From positions 68,860 through 132,859 of the forward strand of contig JAFWYK010000003.1 in the NCBI GenBank assembly GCA_017517685.1: a DNA stretch of 64,000 nt. Direction: 5' to 3'. Both the position numbers and the translations under genes were made by a program. Numbering within the stretch: position 1 is the first letter of the stretch; each line of letters opens with the position of its first letter. This document shows, one piece after another, positions 17,180 through 25,311 of this stretch. A model generated the notes under the pieces. It ran no database searches. It was not told where the DNA came from and worked only from the letters and a program-made list of their open reading frames with translations. Source of the stretch: Clostridia bacterium (GTDB lineage: Bacteria > Bacillota > Clostridia > TANB77 > CAG-508).

Positions 17180-17842
17180 ATGAATTTGAATGAAACAAAT
17201 GTAAGTGAATACGGAAAAGATACTAATGAAAATGCAATGAAGAAATTGTATTTTAAGGTGTATGATGTTATTAAAGATGCTAAAATGCAAAAACTTGCTG
17301 TAGATAGCTGTAATATTAAAGCAGAAGGAATATCATTTATTGGTAACTTTACTGGTAAAAATACACTTCAACTTGAAAGAATTAAAAATGTTAAATTAAA
17401 AATTGAGTTATTACAATCAAAAAAAGTAAGACCTCAATCAGAATATGATACAAAAGATATGATGGCTGATATTTATGCTTGTGCCATTTCAGATTTAGGT
17501 GGTAATTTCACATATGCTATGAGATCAACATATGAAGAGATTAAAACAAAATTTGGTCATGAGGATATAACTGATGAAAAAATGTATGAACTTGCTGCAA
17601 GAAAAGTTACACAAGGTCAATCATATTTGCCAGTAATTCATAAAGAAAAATCTTTAGGTGCTATATTTGGAGATATAAAAACTCAAATAGAATACTTTAG
17701 ATTAGAAAATAAAAAATTAGAAAATGAAATTATTCTTGAACGTGGAAAGAGCCAATTTGGTACGTTTGATTATGTTGGTAAAAATGCTGGCATAATTATT
17801 CCAACAAACGTTAAAAATGCTAAAAAAGCCTTGACAAACTAG
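17180..17842 (+). CDS. Unknown soluble protein
   Basis: 220 residues, no signal peptide or membrane segment. A central part has 'FIGNFTGKNTLQLERIKNVKLKIELLQ' and 'DMMADIYACAISDLGGNFTYAM', and a helical stretch near 175-195 (IKTQIEYFRLENKKLENEII) could form a coiled coil. The ending is 'GKNAGIIIPTNVKNAKKAL'. I do not recognise the family. AGAGGTAC lies 8 bases before the ATG and a good promoter precedes it. The position directly upstream of rpmF is usually held by a DUF177/YceD gene in Bacillota, but this sequence does not resemble that family. The rpmF promoter overlaps its 3' end. Confidence 0.7.
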   Translation: MNLNETNVSEYGKDTNENAMKKLYFKVYDVIKDAKMQKLAVDSCNIKAEGISFIGNFTGKNTLQLERIKNVKLKIELLQSKKVRPQSEYDTKDMMADIYACAISDLGGNFTYAMRSTYEEIKTKFGHEDITDEKMYELAARKVTQGQSYLPVIHKEKSLGAIFGDIKTQIEYFRLENKKLENEIILERGKSQFGTFDYVGKNAGIIIPTNVKNAKKALTN

Positions 17843-17859
17843 AAAAATGGTTGTATACT
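17831..17859 (+). promoter_or_regulatory. Promoter for rpmF
   Basis: A consensus TTGACA (17831-17836), a 17-base spacer and TATACT (17854-17859). The -35 box lies within the last codons of the preceding gene. It leaves a leader of roughly 65 bases before the rpmF start. Confidence 0.8.
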
Positions 17860-17930
17860 AGTTTAGTAACTTTACGGAATAAATTTTATTTTGACATATA
17901 TATAAAAGTCACTAAAGGAGGGATTTTAAG

Positions 17931-18116
17931 ATGGCACAACCAAAAAGAAGATGGTCAAAAGCTAGAACTGGATTAAAAAGATCAACATGGAAATTAGAAG
18001 AAGAAAACGTTTCAACATGTTCAAATTGTCACCAACCAGTAAGACCACATACAGTATGTTCAAACTGTGGTTACTATGATGGAAAAGAAGTAATTGCAAA
18101 AAAAGCAAGTAAATAG
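17931..18116 (+). CDS. rpmF: 50S ribosomal protein L32 (zinc-binding form)
   Basis: 61 residues, the normal L32 length. It begins 'MAQPKRRWSKARTGLKRSTW' and carries the four-cysteine zinc ribbon C-x2-C ... C-x2-C ('CSNCHQP' and 'CSNCGYY'), the C+ paralogue type used when zinc is available. It is a component of the large ribosomal subunit near the peptidyl transferase centre. AAAGGAGGG precedes the ATG. It is monocistronic with its own promoter and terminator, and the usual downstream fatty-acid or plsX genes are absent here. Confidence 0.97.
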   Translation: MAQPKRRWSKARTGLKRSTWKLEEENVSTCSNCHQPVRPHTVCSNCGYYDGKEVIAKKASK

Positions 18117-18126
18117 TTTATTATGA

Positions 18127-18153
18127 AAAACGTCTTGAAAAAGACGTTTTTTT
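18127..18153 (+). terminator. Intrinsic terminator after rpmF
   Basis: AAAACGTCTT (18127-18136) pairs with AAGACGTTTT (18141-18150) around a 4-base loop GAAA, followed by TTT. Confidence 0.9.
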
Positions 18154-18166
18154 GTTTACAAAAATG

Positions 18167-18195
18167 TTGACAAGTCTTAAAAAAGTTTATAAGAT
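18167..18195 (+). promoter_or_regulatory. Likely promoter for the HNH nuclease gene
   Basis: TTGACA (18167-18172) with TAAGAT (18190-18195) at 17 bases, or TATAAG at 15 bases. Placed between the rpmF terminator and the HNH gene. Confidence 0.5.
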
Positions 18196-18251
18196 AGAAG
18201 CGGTTCAAAAATGGAAGCGATATGTGATTCAATGTGAATGAGGTGATGTGA

Positions 18252-18911
18252 ATGAATATTTTATTACCTAAACCACCATTTGTGTTTAACAATGGTGCAG
18301 CAGTCGTTGAAGGCAATTTGCTATACATTTACCGGCCAGTTGATTTCAGGGAGTTGATGTATGCTCTTACTAACGCAATATATAACGAAGGCAAAACTTG
18401 TTATTATTGTGGGGCAGATATCACTGAAAAGCAACGTACGATGGATCATAAATATCCTGTGGACTTTGGTGGACCTACGATTACTAATAATTTAGTGCCT
18501 ACATGTAAAAAGTGTAACACTACAAAAGGTAATTTGATGGAAGACGAATTCAAAAAGTTCATGGCGATAGGAAACGCAGAAGAAGCAAAAGCATTCAGAG
18601 TAGGAATAGAAAGAGGTCATCGGAAAATTCATACGGGTAAAGTTAAAGTGATTCCCGAAGAATGGATCTGTCCAAAAGATTATCCTATTAACGAAATTGA
18701 AATGCGTATGCAGATTACAGTTCCCCTCGGTAGAGGTTATGAACACGTTTCTAAGAGGTTCGCTAAGTACGGAAAAGTGCTTAAACCTGTAATCATCAGT
18801 ACAAACAAGAAATTGTTGGACGGATTCAATGTGTGCTTGTTTGCCAAGGTGCATAATCAATGGGATCGAGTGAATATCATTAAGCTCGATAACGTCATTG
18901 TAATGTACTAA
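18252..18911 (+). CDS. HNH endonuclease, probably horizontally acquired
   Basis: 219 residues. The HNH nuclease core is at about residues 50-95: Cys50/Cys53 ('CYYCGAD'), 'TMDHKYPVDFGG' (Asp65-His66, catalytic), Asn80 ('TNNLVPTCKKCN') and Cys85/Cys88, so the treble-clef zinc site is complete. The flanks (1-45 and 100-219) are unrecognised. AGGTGA lies 5 bases before the ATG. Base use differs from the neighbours: CGG, CGT, CTC, GGG and CCC codons are visible in this gene but rare around it, and it is framed by its own promoter and a long structured terminator. This suggests transfer from another genome, as a free-standing phage-type or homing-type HNH gene. No intron or toxin/immunity partner is seen next to it. 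Confidence 0.85.
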   Translation: MNILLPKPPFVFNNGAAVVEGNLLYIYRPVDFRELMYALTNAIYNEGKTCYYCGADITEKQRTMDHKYPVDFGGPTITNNLVPTCKKCNTTKGNLMEDEFKKFMAIGNAEEAKAFRVGIERGHRKIHTGKVKVIPEEWICPKDYPINEIEMRMQITVPLGRGYEHVSKRFAKYGKVLKPVIISTNKKLLDGFNVCLFAKVHNQWDRVNIIKLDNVIVMY

Positions 18912-18920
18912 CCAAAGGAG

Positions 18921-18972
18921 AAAGCCCCTTTACCGATGCTTCATAGAAGCTAGGAGTAAGTGGGCTTTTTTC
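18921..18972 (+). terminator. Long two-part hairpin terminator after the HNH gene
   Basis: AAAGCCC (18921-18927) pairs with GGGCTTT (18962-18968); a second helix TTTAC/GTAAG and an inner helix GCTTC (18938-18942)/GAAGC (18946-18950) continue it. TTTTTT follows. It is more GC-rich and longer than the other terminators here. Confidence 0.8.
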
Positions 18973-18974
18973 TA

Positions 18975-19003
18975 TTGATTAAAAAAATTAATAATGATAT
19001 AAT
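18975..19003 (+). promoter_or_regulatory. Promoter for the dCMP deaminase unit
   Basis: TTGATT (18975-18980), a 17-base spacer and TATAAT (18998-19003) preceded by TGA (extended -10). Confidence 0.7.
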
Positions 19004-19027
19004 CTTCTGGGATTTAAGGAGTAAAAA

Positions 19028-19525
19028 ATGGAAGATAAAAGAATAGATAAAATTAATTATTATTTAGATATAGCAGAAACAGTAGCATCACGTGCTACTT
19101 GTTTAAGAAAAAAGTATGGAACAGTTATTGTAAAAGATGATGAGATTATTTCTACAGGATATTGTGGAGCTCCACGTGGTAGAAAAAATTGTTGTGATTT
19201 AGGATATTGTACTAAAAAGCAATTATTACCAAATCAAAGACATGGTGGATATGACGCTTGTAGATCAGTACATAGTGAGCAAAATGCAATAATTAGTGCA
19301 TCAAGACAAGAAATGATTGGTTCTACTTTATATTTAGTTGGATATAGAACAGAAAATCATGATTATGAAGAAGGTGCAGCACCTTGTTTAATGTGCAGAA
19401 AATTAATAATTAACGCAGGAATAGATAAAGTAATTGTAAGAGTTAATAAAGAAGAATTTAAAACATTTTTAGTTCAAGAATGGATTGAAAATGATGAATT
19501 ATTAAATGGTCAATTACAATATTAA
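19028..19525 (+). CDS. dCMP deaminase (ComEB-like cytidine/deoxycytidylate deaminase)
   Basis: 165 residues. The zinc deaminase site is complete: 'SVHSEQNAI' (H-x-E, zinc ligand and proton shuttle) and 'PCLMCRKLIINAGI' (P-C-x2-C). 'CLRKKYGTVIVKDDEIISTGYCGAPRG' is the normal dCMP deaminase N-terminal segment, and the inserted 'CCDLGYC' cysteines plus a His are those of the structural zinc site seen in dCMP deaminases. The enzyme makes dUMP from dCMP for dTTP synthesis. TTAAGGAG precedes the ATG. A GT-C-like membrane protein gene follows 17 bases later. Confidence 0.92.
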   Translation: MEDKRIDKINYYLDIAETVASRATCLRKKYGTVIVKDDEIISTGYCGAPRGRKNCCDLGYCTKKQLLPNQRHGGYDACRSVHSEQNAIISASRQEMIGSTLYLVGYRTENHDYEEGAAPCLMCRKLIINAGIDKVIVRVNKEEFKTFLVQEWIENDELLNGQLQY

Positions 19526-19542
19526 AAAAGAGGTAATGAAAA

Positions 19543-21231
19543 GTGAAAGAAAAAATTATTGCTCATAGAAAATTAATAGATATATTTGTAATAATACTTG
19601 TAGGTACATTTTTGTGTATACCACTTCTTGGTAATGTAGATGTATATAAAGATGATGGAATTCAACATATAGCAAGAGCTTTTGGGACAAGTCTTGAAAT
19701 AAAAGAATCATTTTTCCCAAATGTTATTTCAAATTTTGCAAATGGATTTGGTTATTCATGGAATTTGTTTTATGGATCGTTAACATCATATTCGCTTGTA
19801 ATAATTAGTCTATTAACAGGAAACTTTATAAATGCATATAAAATATTTGTGTATATTTGTTTATTCTTGTCTGGAATTACTATGTATAAATTTATGCATA
19901 GTTTAACTAAAAACAATAATGCATCTATTTTAGCAAGTATATTATATATGACATTTCCTTATCACTTAACAGATTTATATATTAGAAATGCTTTAGGAGA
20001 ATATGTATCATTTGTATTTATTCCACTGGTATTTTTAGGTATTTATAATTTGTTTTATATAGATGATAAACTTAAAAGTCCAGCTTTAACAATTGGTGCT
20101 TGTGGACTTATATTAACTCATAATATATCAACAGTACTTGTTGCATTTTTTGCAATGTTGTTTGTAGCAATAAATATTACAAAATTAAATGATAAGAAAA
20201 TTAAAAAAGCATTTATACTAAATGTTGTGTTTATAATATTATTAACAGCCCTTTATTGGGTACCATTACTTGAAACATTGTTATTTGCAGATTATCAAGT
20301 ATATGAAGATGGAATGATGGCTACAAAAGAATCATTCTTAGAATCAAGACTTGATTTTACACAATTATTTGTTACTAGAAATGATGGTTCATTTGTTTTT
20401 GAATTAGGACCACATTTTATGATAATGTTTGCAATATCATTAATTGGATTTAGAAAAACAAAACATAGATTAAAAGAAATACATATTTTTTGTGTAGTTT
20501 CTGCAATTTTATCAATTTGGATGTCAACAAAATTATTTCCATGGGGATTATTTCCAGAAGAGATATCAATAATCCAATTTTCATGGAGATTATTAATGAT
20601 GTCAGGATTTTTCTTAAGTACAGTATGTGCACTTAATGTCTTTGCATTAATTAAAAACTTTAATGTTAAAGATGTTTTAGTTATTTCTGTTATATCAATT
20701 CTATATGTATGTGCATTCGTTGGATATGTAGTATATGATGATGGAATTAAAGATATAAATACATATACACTTGGAGTGTTAACAGGTAAAGAATATGAAG
20801 TTATAGCTGGAACTGCAAAAGGTGAATATTTGCCAACTAAAGCTTATGATAATAGATTTTATCTTGCTTCAAGAGATAACGATGTATTTACTTTAGAAGG
20901 AAAAGCAGTAATAGAGGATATAAAGAAAGATGGAACAAACTTAACAGCAAAAATTGAGACGTTTGATGCTGAATATACTCTATTTGAGTTACCTTATTTA
21001 TATTATCCAGGATACACTGTAAGATTTGATGGAACAATACTAGATTGTGTTGAAACAGAAAATGGTTTTATTGGATTTTTTATACCACAAAAAGATAAAG
21101 GAACATTAGAAGTTGAATATACAGGAACAAAAGCAATGGGAATTAGTTTACTAATTTCTTGTATAACATTAATAGTATTTGGAATATATACAATAAAAAA
21201 AGAGAAAAAGCCTATAACACTTGAAAAATAA
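19543..21231 (+). CDS. Polytopic membrane protein, PTPS-related/GT-C-like
   Basis: 562 residues starting at GTG 19543 with AGAGG 11 bases upstream. An acidic pair appears in the first external loop ('VYKDDGIQHIARAF'), in the position where GT-C glycosyltransferases carry their catalytic acids. About 11 membrane segments follow, with 'IRNALGEYVSFVFIPLVFLGIY' and 'LTHNISTVLVAFFAMLF', which resemble the 6-pyruvoyl-tetrahydropterin-synthase-related membrane family (PF10131). The last 130 residues contain a beta-rich external segment before a final helix. Probably sugar transfer from a lipid carrier outside the membrane; the substrate is unknown. The der promoter overlaps its 3' end. Confidence 0.65.
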   Translation: MKEKIIAHRKLIDIFVIILVGTFLCIPLLGNVDVYKDDGIQHIARAFGTSLEIKESFFPNVISNFANGFGYSWNLFYGSLTSYSLVIISLLTGNFINAYKIFVYICLFLSGITMYKFMHSLTKNNNASILASILYMTFPYHLTDLYIRNALGEYVSFVFIPLVFLGIYNLFYIDDKLKSPALTIGACGLILTHNISTVLVAFFAMLFVAINITKLNDKKIKKAFILNVVFIILLTALYWVPLLETLLFADYQVYEDGMMATKESFLESRLDFTQLFVTRNDGSFVFELGPHFMIMFAISLIGFRKTKHRLKEIHIFCVVSAILSIWMSTKLFPWGLFPEEISIIQFSWRLLMMSGFFLSTVCALNVFALIKNFNVKDVLVISVISILYVCAFVGYVVYDDGIKDINTYTLGVLTGKEYEVIAGTAKGEYLPTKAYDNRFYLASRDNDVFTLEGKAVIEDIKKDGTNLTAKIETFDAEYTLFELPYLYYPGYTVRFDGTILDCVETENGFIGFFIPQKDKGTLEVEYTGTKAMGISLLISCITLIVFGIYTIKKEKKPITLEK

Positions 21232-21249
21232 CGGAAAATGTTATATAAT
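21221..21249 (+). promoter_or_regulatory. Promoter for der
   Basis: TTGAAA (21221-21226), a 17-base spacer and TATAAT (21244-21249), beginning inside the end of the upstream gene and 32 bases before the der start. Confidence 0.75.
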
Positions 21250-21280
21250 ATGTAAACTAAAAAAGAAAAGGAGAGAAAAA

Positions 21281-22609
21281 ATGGCTAAACCAATAGTAGC
21301 AATAATTGGAAAACCAAATGTAGGTAAATCTAAATTTTTTAACTATGTTGTTGGACAACGTATTTCTATAGTTGAAGATACACCAGGTGTAACAAGAGAT
21401 AGAGTATATGCAAATGCAACATGGAGAGATAGAGAATTTACTTTAATAGATACAGCTGGTATTGAACCAGAATCAGATGATATTATTATTTCTCAAATGA
21501 GAGAACAAGCTAATATCGCAATTGGAGTAGCAGATGTTATTTTATTTATAACAGATATAAAACAAGGTGTTACAGCTGCTGATATGGAAATTGCAATGAT
21601 GCTAAAAAAATCAAATAAACCAATCATTTTAGCATGTAATAAATCTGATAATTATGGAGAACCACCAGCAGAATTATATGAATTTTATAATTTAGGTCTT
21701 GGAGATCCACATCCAGTGTCTGCGGCAAATGCAATTGGAATTGGAGATTTATTAGACGAAATTTACTATAAATTACCACCAAAAGATGAAGAAGAATCTG
21801 ATAATGAAAGAATTAAAGTCGCAATTATTGGAAAACCTAATGTTGGTAAGTCTTCTTTAGTAAATAAAATCTTGGGTGAAGAAAGAAGTATTGTTAGCAA
21901 TATTGCTGGAACAACAAGAGATGCTATAGACTCTGAATTTGAAAATGAATTTGGAAAATATACATTTATTGATACAGCAGGAGTAAGAAGAAAATCAAAA
22001 GTTAATGAATCAATTGAAAAATTCAGTGTTATGAGAACTTTATTTGCTATCGAAAGAGCTGATGTATGTCTAGTTTTAATAGATGCAACAGAAGGTGTAA
22101 CAGATCAAGATGCTAAAATACTTGGAGAAGCACATGAAGCCGGAAAAGGTATAATAATAGTAGTTAATAAATGGGATGAAGTTGAAAAAGAAACTGGAAC
22201 TTTAGAAAGATATAAAAAAGAAGTATATGAACAAATATCATATGCATCATATGCACCAGTTATATTTATTTCAGCTAAAACAGGACAAAGAGTTAATAAA
22301 TTATTTGAAATGATAAATAATGTTGCTGAACAAAATGCAAAAAGAATTTCTACTTCAGTTATTAATGAAGTAATTAACGAAGCTATTGCTGTTGTTCAAC
22401 CACCAACAGATAAAGGAAAGAGATTAAAAATCCTATATGGAACACAAGCTTGTTCTAAACCACCAACATTTGTCATATTTGTTAATAATAAAGAATTATT
22501 CCACTTCTCATATCAAAGATATTTAATAAATTGTTTTAGAAATAACTTTGGTTTAGAAGGAACGCCGGTTAGATTAATTGTTAGAGAAAAAGGCGAAAAT
22601 GAGAATTAA
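21281..22609 (+). CDS. der: Ribosome-assembly GTPase Der (EngA)
   Basis: 442 residues from ATG 21281, preceded by AAAGGAGAG; longer in-frame starts would begin inside the promoter. Two tandem GTPase domains are visible: G1 'GKPNVGKSKFFNYVVG' with 'DTAGIE' and 'NKSD', and again 'GKPNVGKSSLVNKILG' with 'DTAGVRRKSK' and 'NKWD'. They are followed by the KH-like domain (about 350-442) with 'KRLKILYGTQACSKPPTFVIFVN'. Two fused G domains are unique to Der, which acts in 50S subunit maturation. The first domain has Lys-Phe after GKS where Thr-Leu is more usual, a mild variant. Confidence 0.96.
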   Translation: MAKPIVAIIGKPNVGKSKFFNYVVGQRISIVEDTPGVTRDRVYANATWRDREFTLIDTAGIEPESDDIIISQMREQANIAIGVADVILFITDIKQGVTAADMEIAMMLKKSNKPIILACNKSDNYGEPPAELYEFYNLGLGDPHPVSAANAIGIGDLLDEIYYKLPPKDEEESDNERIKVAIIGKPNVGKSSLVNKILGEERSIVSNIAGTTRDAIDSEFENEFGKYTFIDTAGVRRKSKVNESIEKFSVMRTLFAIERADVCLVLIDATEGVTDQDAKILGEAHEAGKGIIIVVNKWDEVEKETGTLERYKKEVYEQISYASYAPVIFISAKTGQRVNKLFEMINNVAEQNAKRISTSVINEVINEAIAVVQPPTDKGKRLKILYGTQACSKPPTFVIFVNNKELFHFSYQRYLINCFRNNFGLEGTPVRLIVREKGENEN

Positions 22610-22636
22610 AAATCCTTTTTAAGGAGATATGTGTCT

Positions 22637-24364
22637 ATGAAAAATAAGGTATTATTGATATTGTTCGTGATTTCAATTATTGCTGTTACTATATTAAAGA
22701 GTATGTTTGTATGCGATTTACCAATTGTTGCAAATATTGGTCTTGGTGTAGATGATGCATTAATGATTGATATAACAAAACATTTATCAAATGGTCAATG
22801 GGTTGGAAATTATGGAGATGTTATTATTTCTAAAGGTTTAACGTTTCCGTTTTTACTACTTGCTAGCTATAATTTAGGAATAGATTATATTACAATGATG
22901 ACTGTAATTTATTCGCTTGCATGTTTAGTATTAATACTTGTTTTAAGTAAAAGAATAAAAAATAAGTTTATGCTATTTTTGATATATGTAATTACACTAT
23001 TTGTACCAATAATGTATTCTTATCAAGTAATGCAAAGAATTTATAGAAATGCACTAATACCTTCATTTGCTATTTTAATTATTTCTGGATATACGTATTT
23101 ATTGTTTTCAAGAAATGAAGAAAAAAGCTTTTGGAAAAGATTTTTAGTATCGTTATTAACAGGTTTTGTTCTTGCACTATTTTGGTATACAAGAGAAGAT
23201 TCAATTTGGATGATTCCATATATCGCTTTTATGAGTTTATCAATACTTGTTGCTACAATAGTTAAGAATAAGAAAATTAGTAAAGAATTATTCATAAATA
23301 TACTTTTACTTATAATTCCAATTATAATGATATTTGGATATAGACACATAATATGTACTCAAAATGAAAAACATTTTGGAGTATATACTGTATATAATAA
23401 TGAGTCATATAATAAAGCTATGAAAAGCTTAAAGAAAGTTAAAAAATATGATTATTATGATAATATAGATTACACTGTAGCAAAATTAAAGAAAGTTGCT
23501 GAAGTTTCATGCTTAGATGGAATATATGGAACATTAGAAGGATTAGTATATGGATATTCATTATTTGATAGTAGCCCTGAAGAAGGTGAAGTGGCAAATG
23601 GATGGTTTCCATGGGCATTAAAGTCTGCATTAAACCAACATGGTTATTATTCTACAGCTCAAAATATAAATAATTTTTTTGATGAACTTCATAATGATAT
23701 AGAAGCAGCTTTAGCTGATGGAAGATTAGAATATGAGGATGTAAAACCTGATCTTAAAACGCAAATAACTAAAGTTTTTAAAGCAGCGTATTTAACATTT
23801 AAAGCTGTTTTAAAATATGAAGATATATATTTTAGAGTTGAACCATCAGAATATAAACAACAAGATAAAGAAGCTTATTTAAATTTTTATAAGTATACAG
23901 GAAATCATTTCTTCGTTCAAAATGTAGAATCAAAAGAAGAAGTTAATTTAACAAATAATCCTGATAATTATAAAGAAATTGTAAATAAAAAAGCCGATAT
24001 AATTGAAAAGTTAATAAAGATATATAAAGTATTAAATCTAATTACTTTTGTTTTAGCAATAGTGCTTTATATCATTTTTACTATTATAGTTTTTGTAGGG
24101 CTATTTAAGAAAAATCTATCAAGATTTGAAATGTGGGCAGTAATTTCTGGAGTTTTAGGAGCAATGTTTACATTAATAATGGGAATTGCTTATGAAACAG
24201 CATTTAATGCATATGTAATTACAGCAATGTATTTATCAGCTGTATATTCATTAATGTTAATATTCTCAATGTTAATGATTGGACAATTCATAAAAATAAT
24301 TGTAGAAAAAGTAAAAGAGAAAAAAGAAATAAATCAAGAAGTTACTGTTAAAGAAAATGCGTAA
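22637..24364 (+). CDS. Large polytopic membrane protein of unknown function
   Basis: 575 residues from ATG 22637 (AAGGAG 10 bases upstream); an in-frame GTG at 22631 is also possible. About 8-9 membrane helices lie in the first 235 residues, then an external domain (about 240-450) with 'YYDNIDYTVAKLKKVAEVSC' and 'NGWFPWALKSALNQHGYY', then 4 helices near the C-terminus. A short external motif after the first helix ('GLGVDDALMIDITKHL') carries the paired acids expected of GT-C type enzymes, and 'WYTREDSIWMIPYI' is common in uncharacterised glycosyltransferase-like Bacillota proteins. Assignment as a glycosyltransferase is a guess from topology. A terminator follows. Confidence 0.6.
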   Translation: MKNKVLLILFVISIIAVTILKSMFVCDLPIVANIGLGVDDALMIDITKHLSNGQWVGNYGDVIISKGLTFPFLLLASYNLGIDYITMMTVIYSLACLVLILVLSKRIKNKFMLFLIYVITLFVPIMYSYQVMQRIYRNALIPSFAILIISGYTYLLFSRNEEKSFWKRFLVSLLTGFVLALFWYTREDSIWMIPYIAFMSLSILVATIVKNKKISKELFINILLLIIPIIMIFGYRHIICTQNEKHFGVYTVYNNESYNKAMKSLKKVKKYDYYDNIDYTVAKLKKVAEVSCLDGIYGTLEGLVYGYSLFDSSPEEGEVANGWFPWALKSALNQHGYYSTAQNINNFFDELHNDIEAALADGRLEYEDVKPDLKTQITKVFKAAYLTFKAVLKYEDIYFRVEPSEYKQQDKEAYLNFYKYTGNHFFVQNVESKEEVNLTNNPDNYKEIVNKKADIIEKLIKIYKVLNLITFVLAIVLYIIFTIIVFVGLFKKNLSRFEMWAVISGVLGAMFTLIMGIAYETAFNAYVITAMYLSAVYSLMLIFSMLMIGQFIKIIVEKVKEKKEINQEVTVKENA

Positions 24365-24390
24365 AAAAGAATAAATAAAATATAAAAAAG

Positions 24391-24424
24391 AAGTCTAATT
24401 ATTTAAAAGTAATTAGACTTTTTC
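24391..24424 (+). terminator. Intrinsic terminator
   Basis: AAGTCTAATT (24391-24400) pairs with AATTAGACTT (24411-24420), extended by one more pair inside, followed by TTTCTTTT. Confidence 0.85.
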
Positions 24425-24458
24425 TTTTATGAAAATCGTGTAAATTATTAACAAAATG

Positions 24459-24487
24459 TTGACTATTAAGCCATTTTATAATATTAT
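24459..24487 (+). promoter_or_regulatory. Promoter for the plsY-gpsA unit
   Basis: TTGACT (24459-24464), a 17-base spacer and TATTAT (24482-24487), 57 bases before plsY. Confidence 0.6.
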
Positions 24488-24543
24488 AGGCTTAGAGTTT
24501 TTATACATAAAAACGTACTTAGTTTAAGGAGGAAAAAATACAT

Positions 24544-25269
24544 ATGGCAGCATACATAATTATAGCTTTAATTGCTTATGCAATTGGAAGTGTAAATTTT
24601 TCTGTTATCATCAGTAAAAAAATGGCAGGATTTGATGTTAGAGAAAAAGGAAGTGGAAATGCAGGTTCTACTAATGTTTTAAGAACTGTTGGAAAAAAAG
24701 CGGCAGCTATAACATTAGTATGTGATATTTTAAAAGGTGTAGTAGCTATTTTAGTTGCTTTAGTAATTGGATTATTTGCAAAAGAATCAAGTAAAGCAAT
24801 ATTAGTTGAAGTAGCGGCTTTAGCTGTAGTACTTGGACATACTTTTCCAATATTCTTTGGATTTAGAGGTGGAAAAGGTGTTGCTACAAGTTTAGGTATT
24901 ATATTATTAATTAACTGGAAAATTGGGTTAATTTGTTTAGTATTTGCTTTAACTCTTATGGCATTAACAAGAATGGTATCACTTGGATCAATTTCAGCAT
25001 CAGTTTTATTTGCTGTTTTAACAATGTTTATAACAGATTCTTATGTAGCAGGAATTGAACATGATTTTTCATTTGTTGTATTTGGTGTTTTACTAGCAGA
25101 TTTTGTTATATTTAATCACAGAAGTAACTTAAAAAGAATATTAAATGGAACAGAAAATAAATTAGGTTCTAAGAAAAAAGATTCTCAAGAAGAACCTAAA
25201 AAAGAAGAAAAAGTTGAAGAGAAAAAAGAAGAAAATAAAGAAGAAACAAAAAAAGAGGAAGTTAAATAA
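24544..25269 (+). CDS. plsY: Glycerol-3-phosphate acyltransferase PlsY
   Basis: 241 residues. The three conserved cytoplasmic loops are present: 'GSGNAGSTNVLRTVGKKAA', 'GHTFPIFFGFRGGKGVATSLG', and a third with 'IFNHRSNLKRILNGTENKLG'. Five membrane segments fit the family. It acylates glycerol 3-phosphate from acyl-phosphate, the first step of phospholipid synthesis. The last 35 residues are a Lys/Glu-only tail (SKKKDSQEEPKKEEKVEEKK and onwards) that ordinary PlsY proteins of about 200 residues lack. gpsA, which supplies its substrate, follows 42 bases later in the same unit. Confidence 0.95.
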   Translation: MAAYIIIALIAYAIGSVNFSVIISKKMAGFDVREKGSGNAGSTNVLRTVGKKAAAITLVCDILKGVVAILVALVIGLFAKESSKAILVEVAALAVVLGHTFPIFFGFRGGKGVATSLGIILLINWKIGLICLVFALTLMALTRMVSLGSISASVLFAVLTMFITDSYVAGIEHDFSFVVFGVLLADFVIFNHRSNLKRILNGTENKLGSKKKDSQEEPKKEEKVEEKKEENKEETKKEEVK

Positions 25270-25311
25270 TATAATTTCAACAAATAAACTTACGAAAAAG
25301 GAGAATATTGA

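Noticed and set aside
18252-18911. HNH gene as part of a restriction-modification or Cas9-type system
   Set aside because: No methyltransferase, RuvC domain, repeats or partner gene lies nearby; a free-standing nuclease is the simpler reading.
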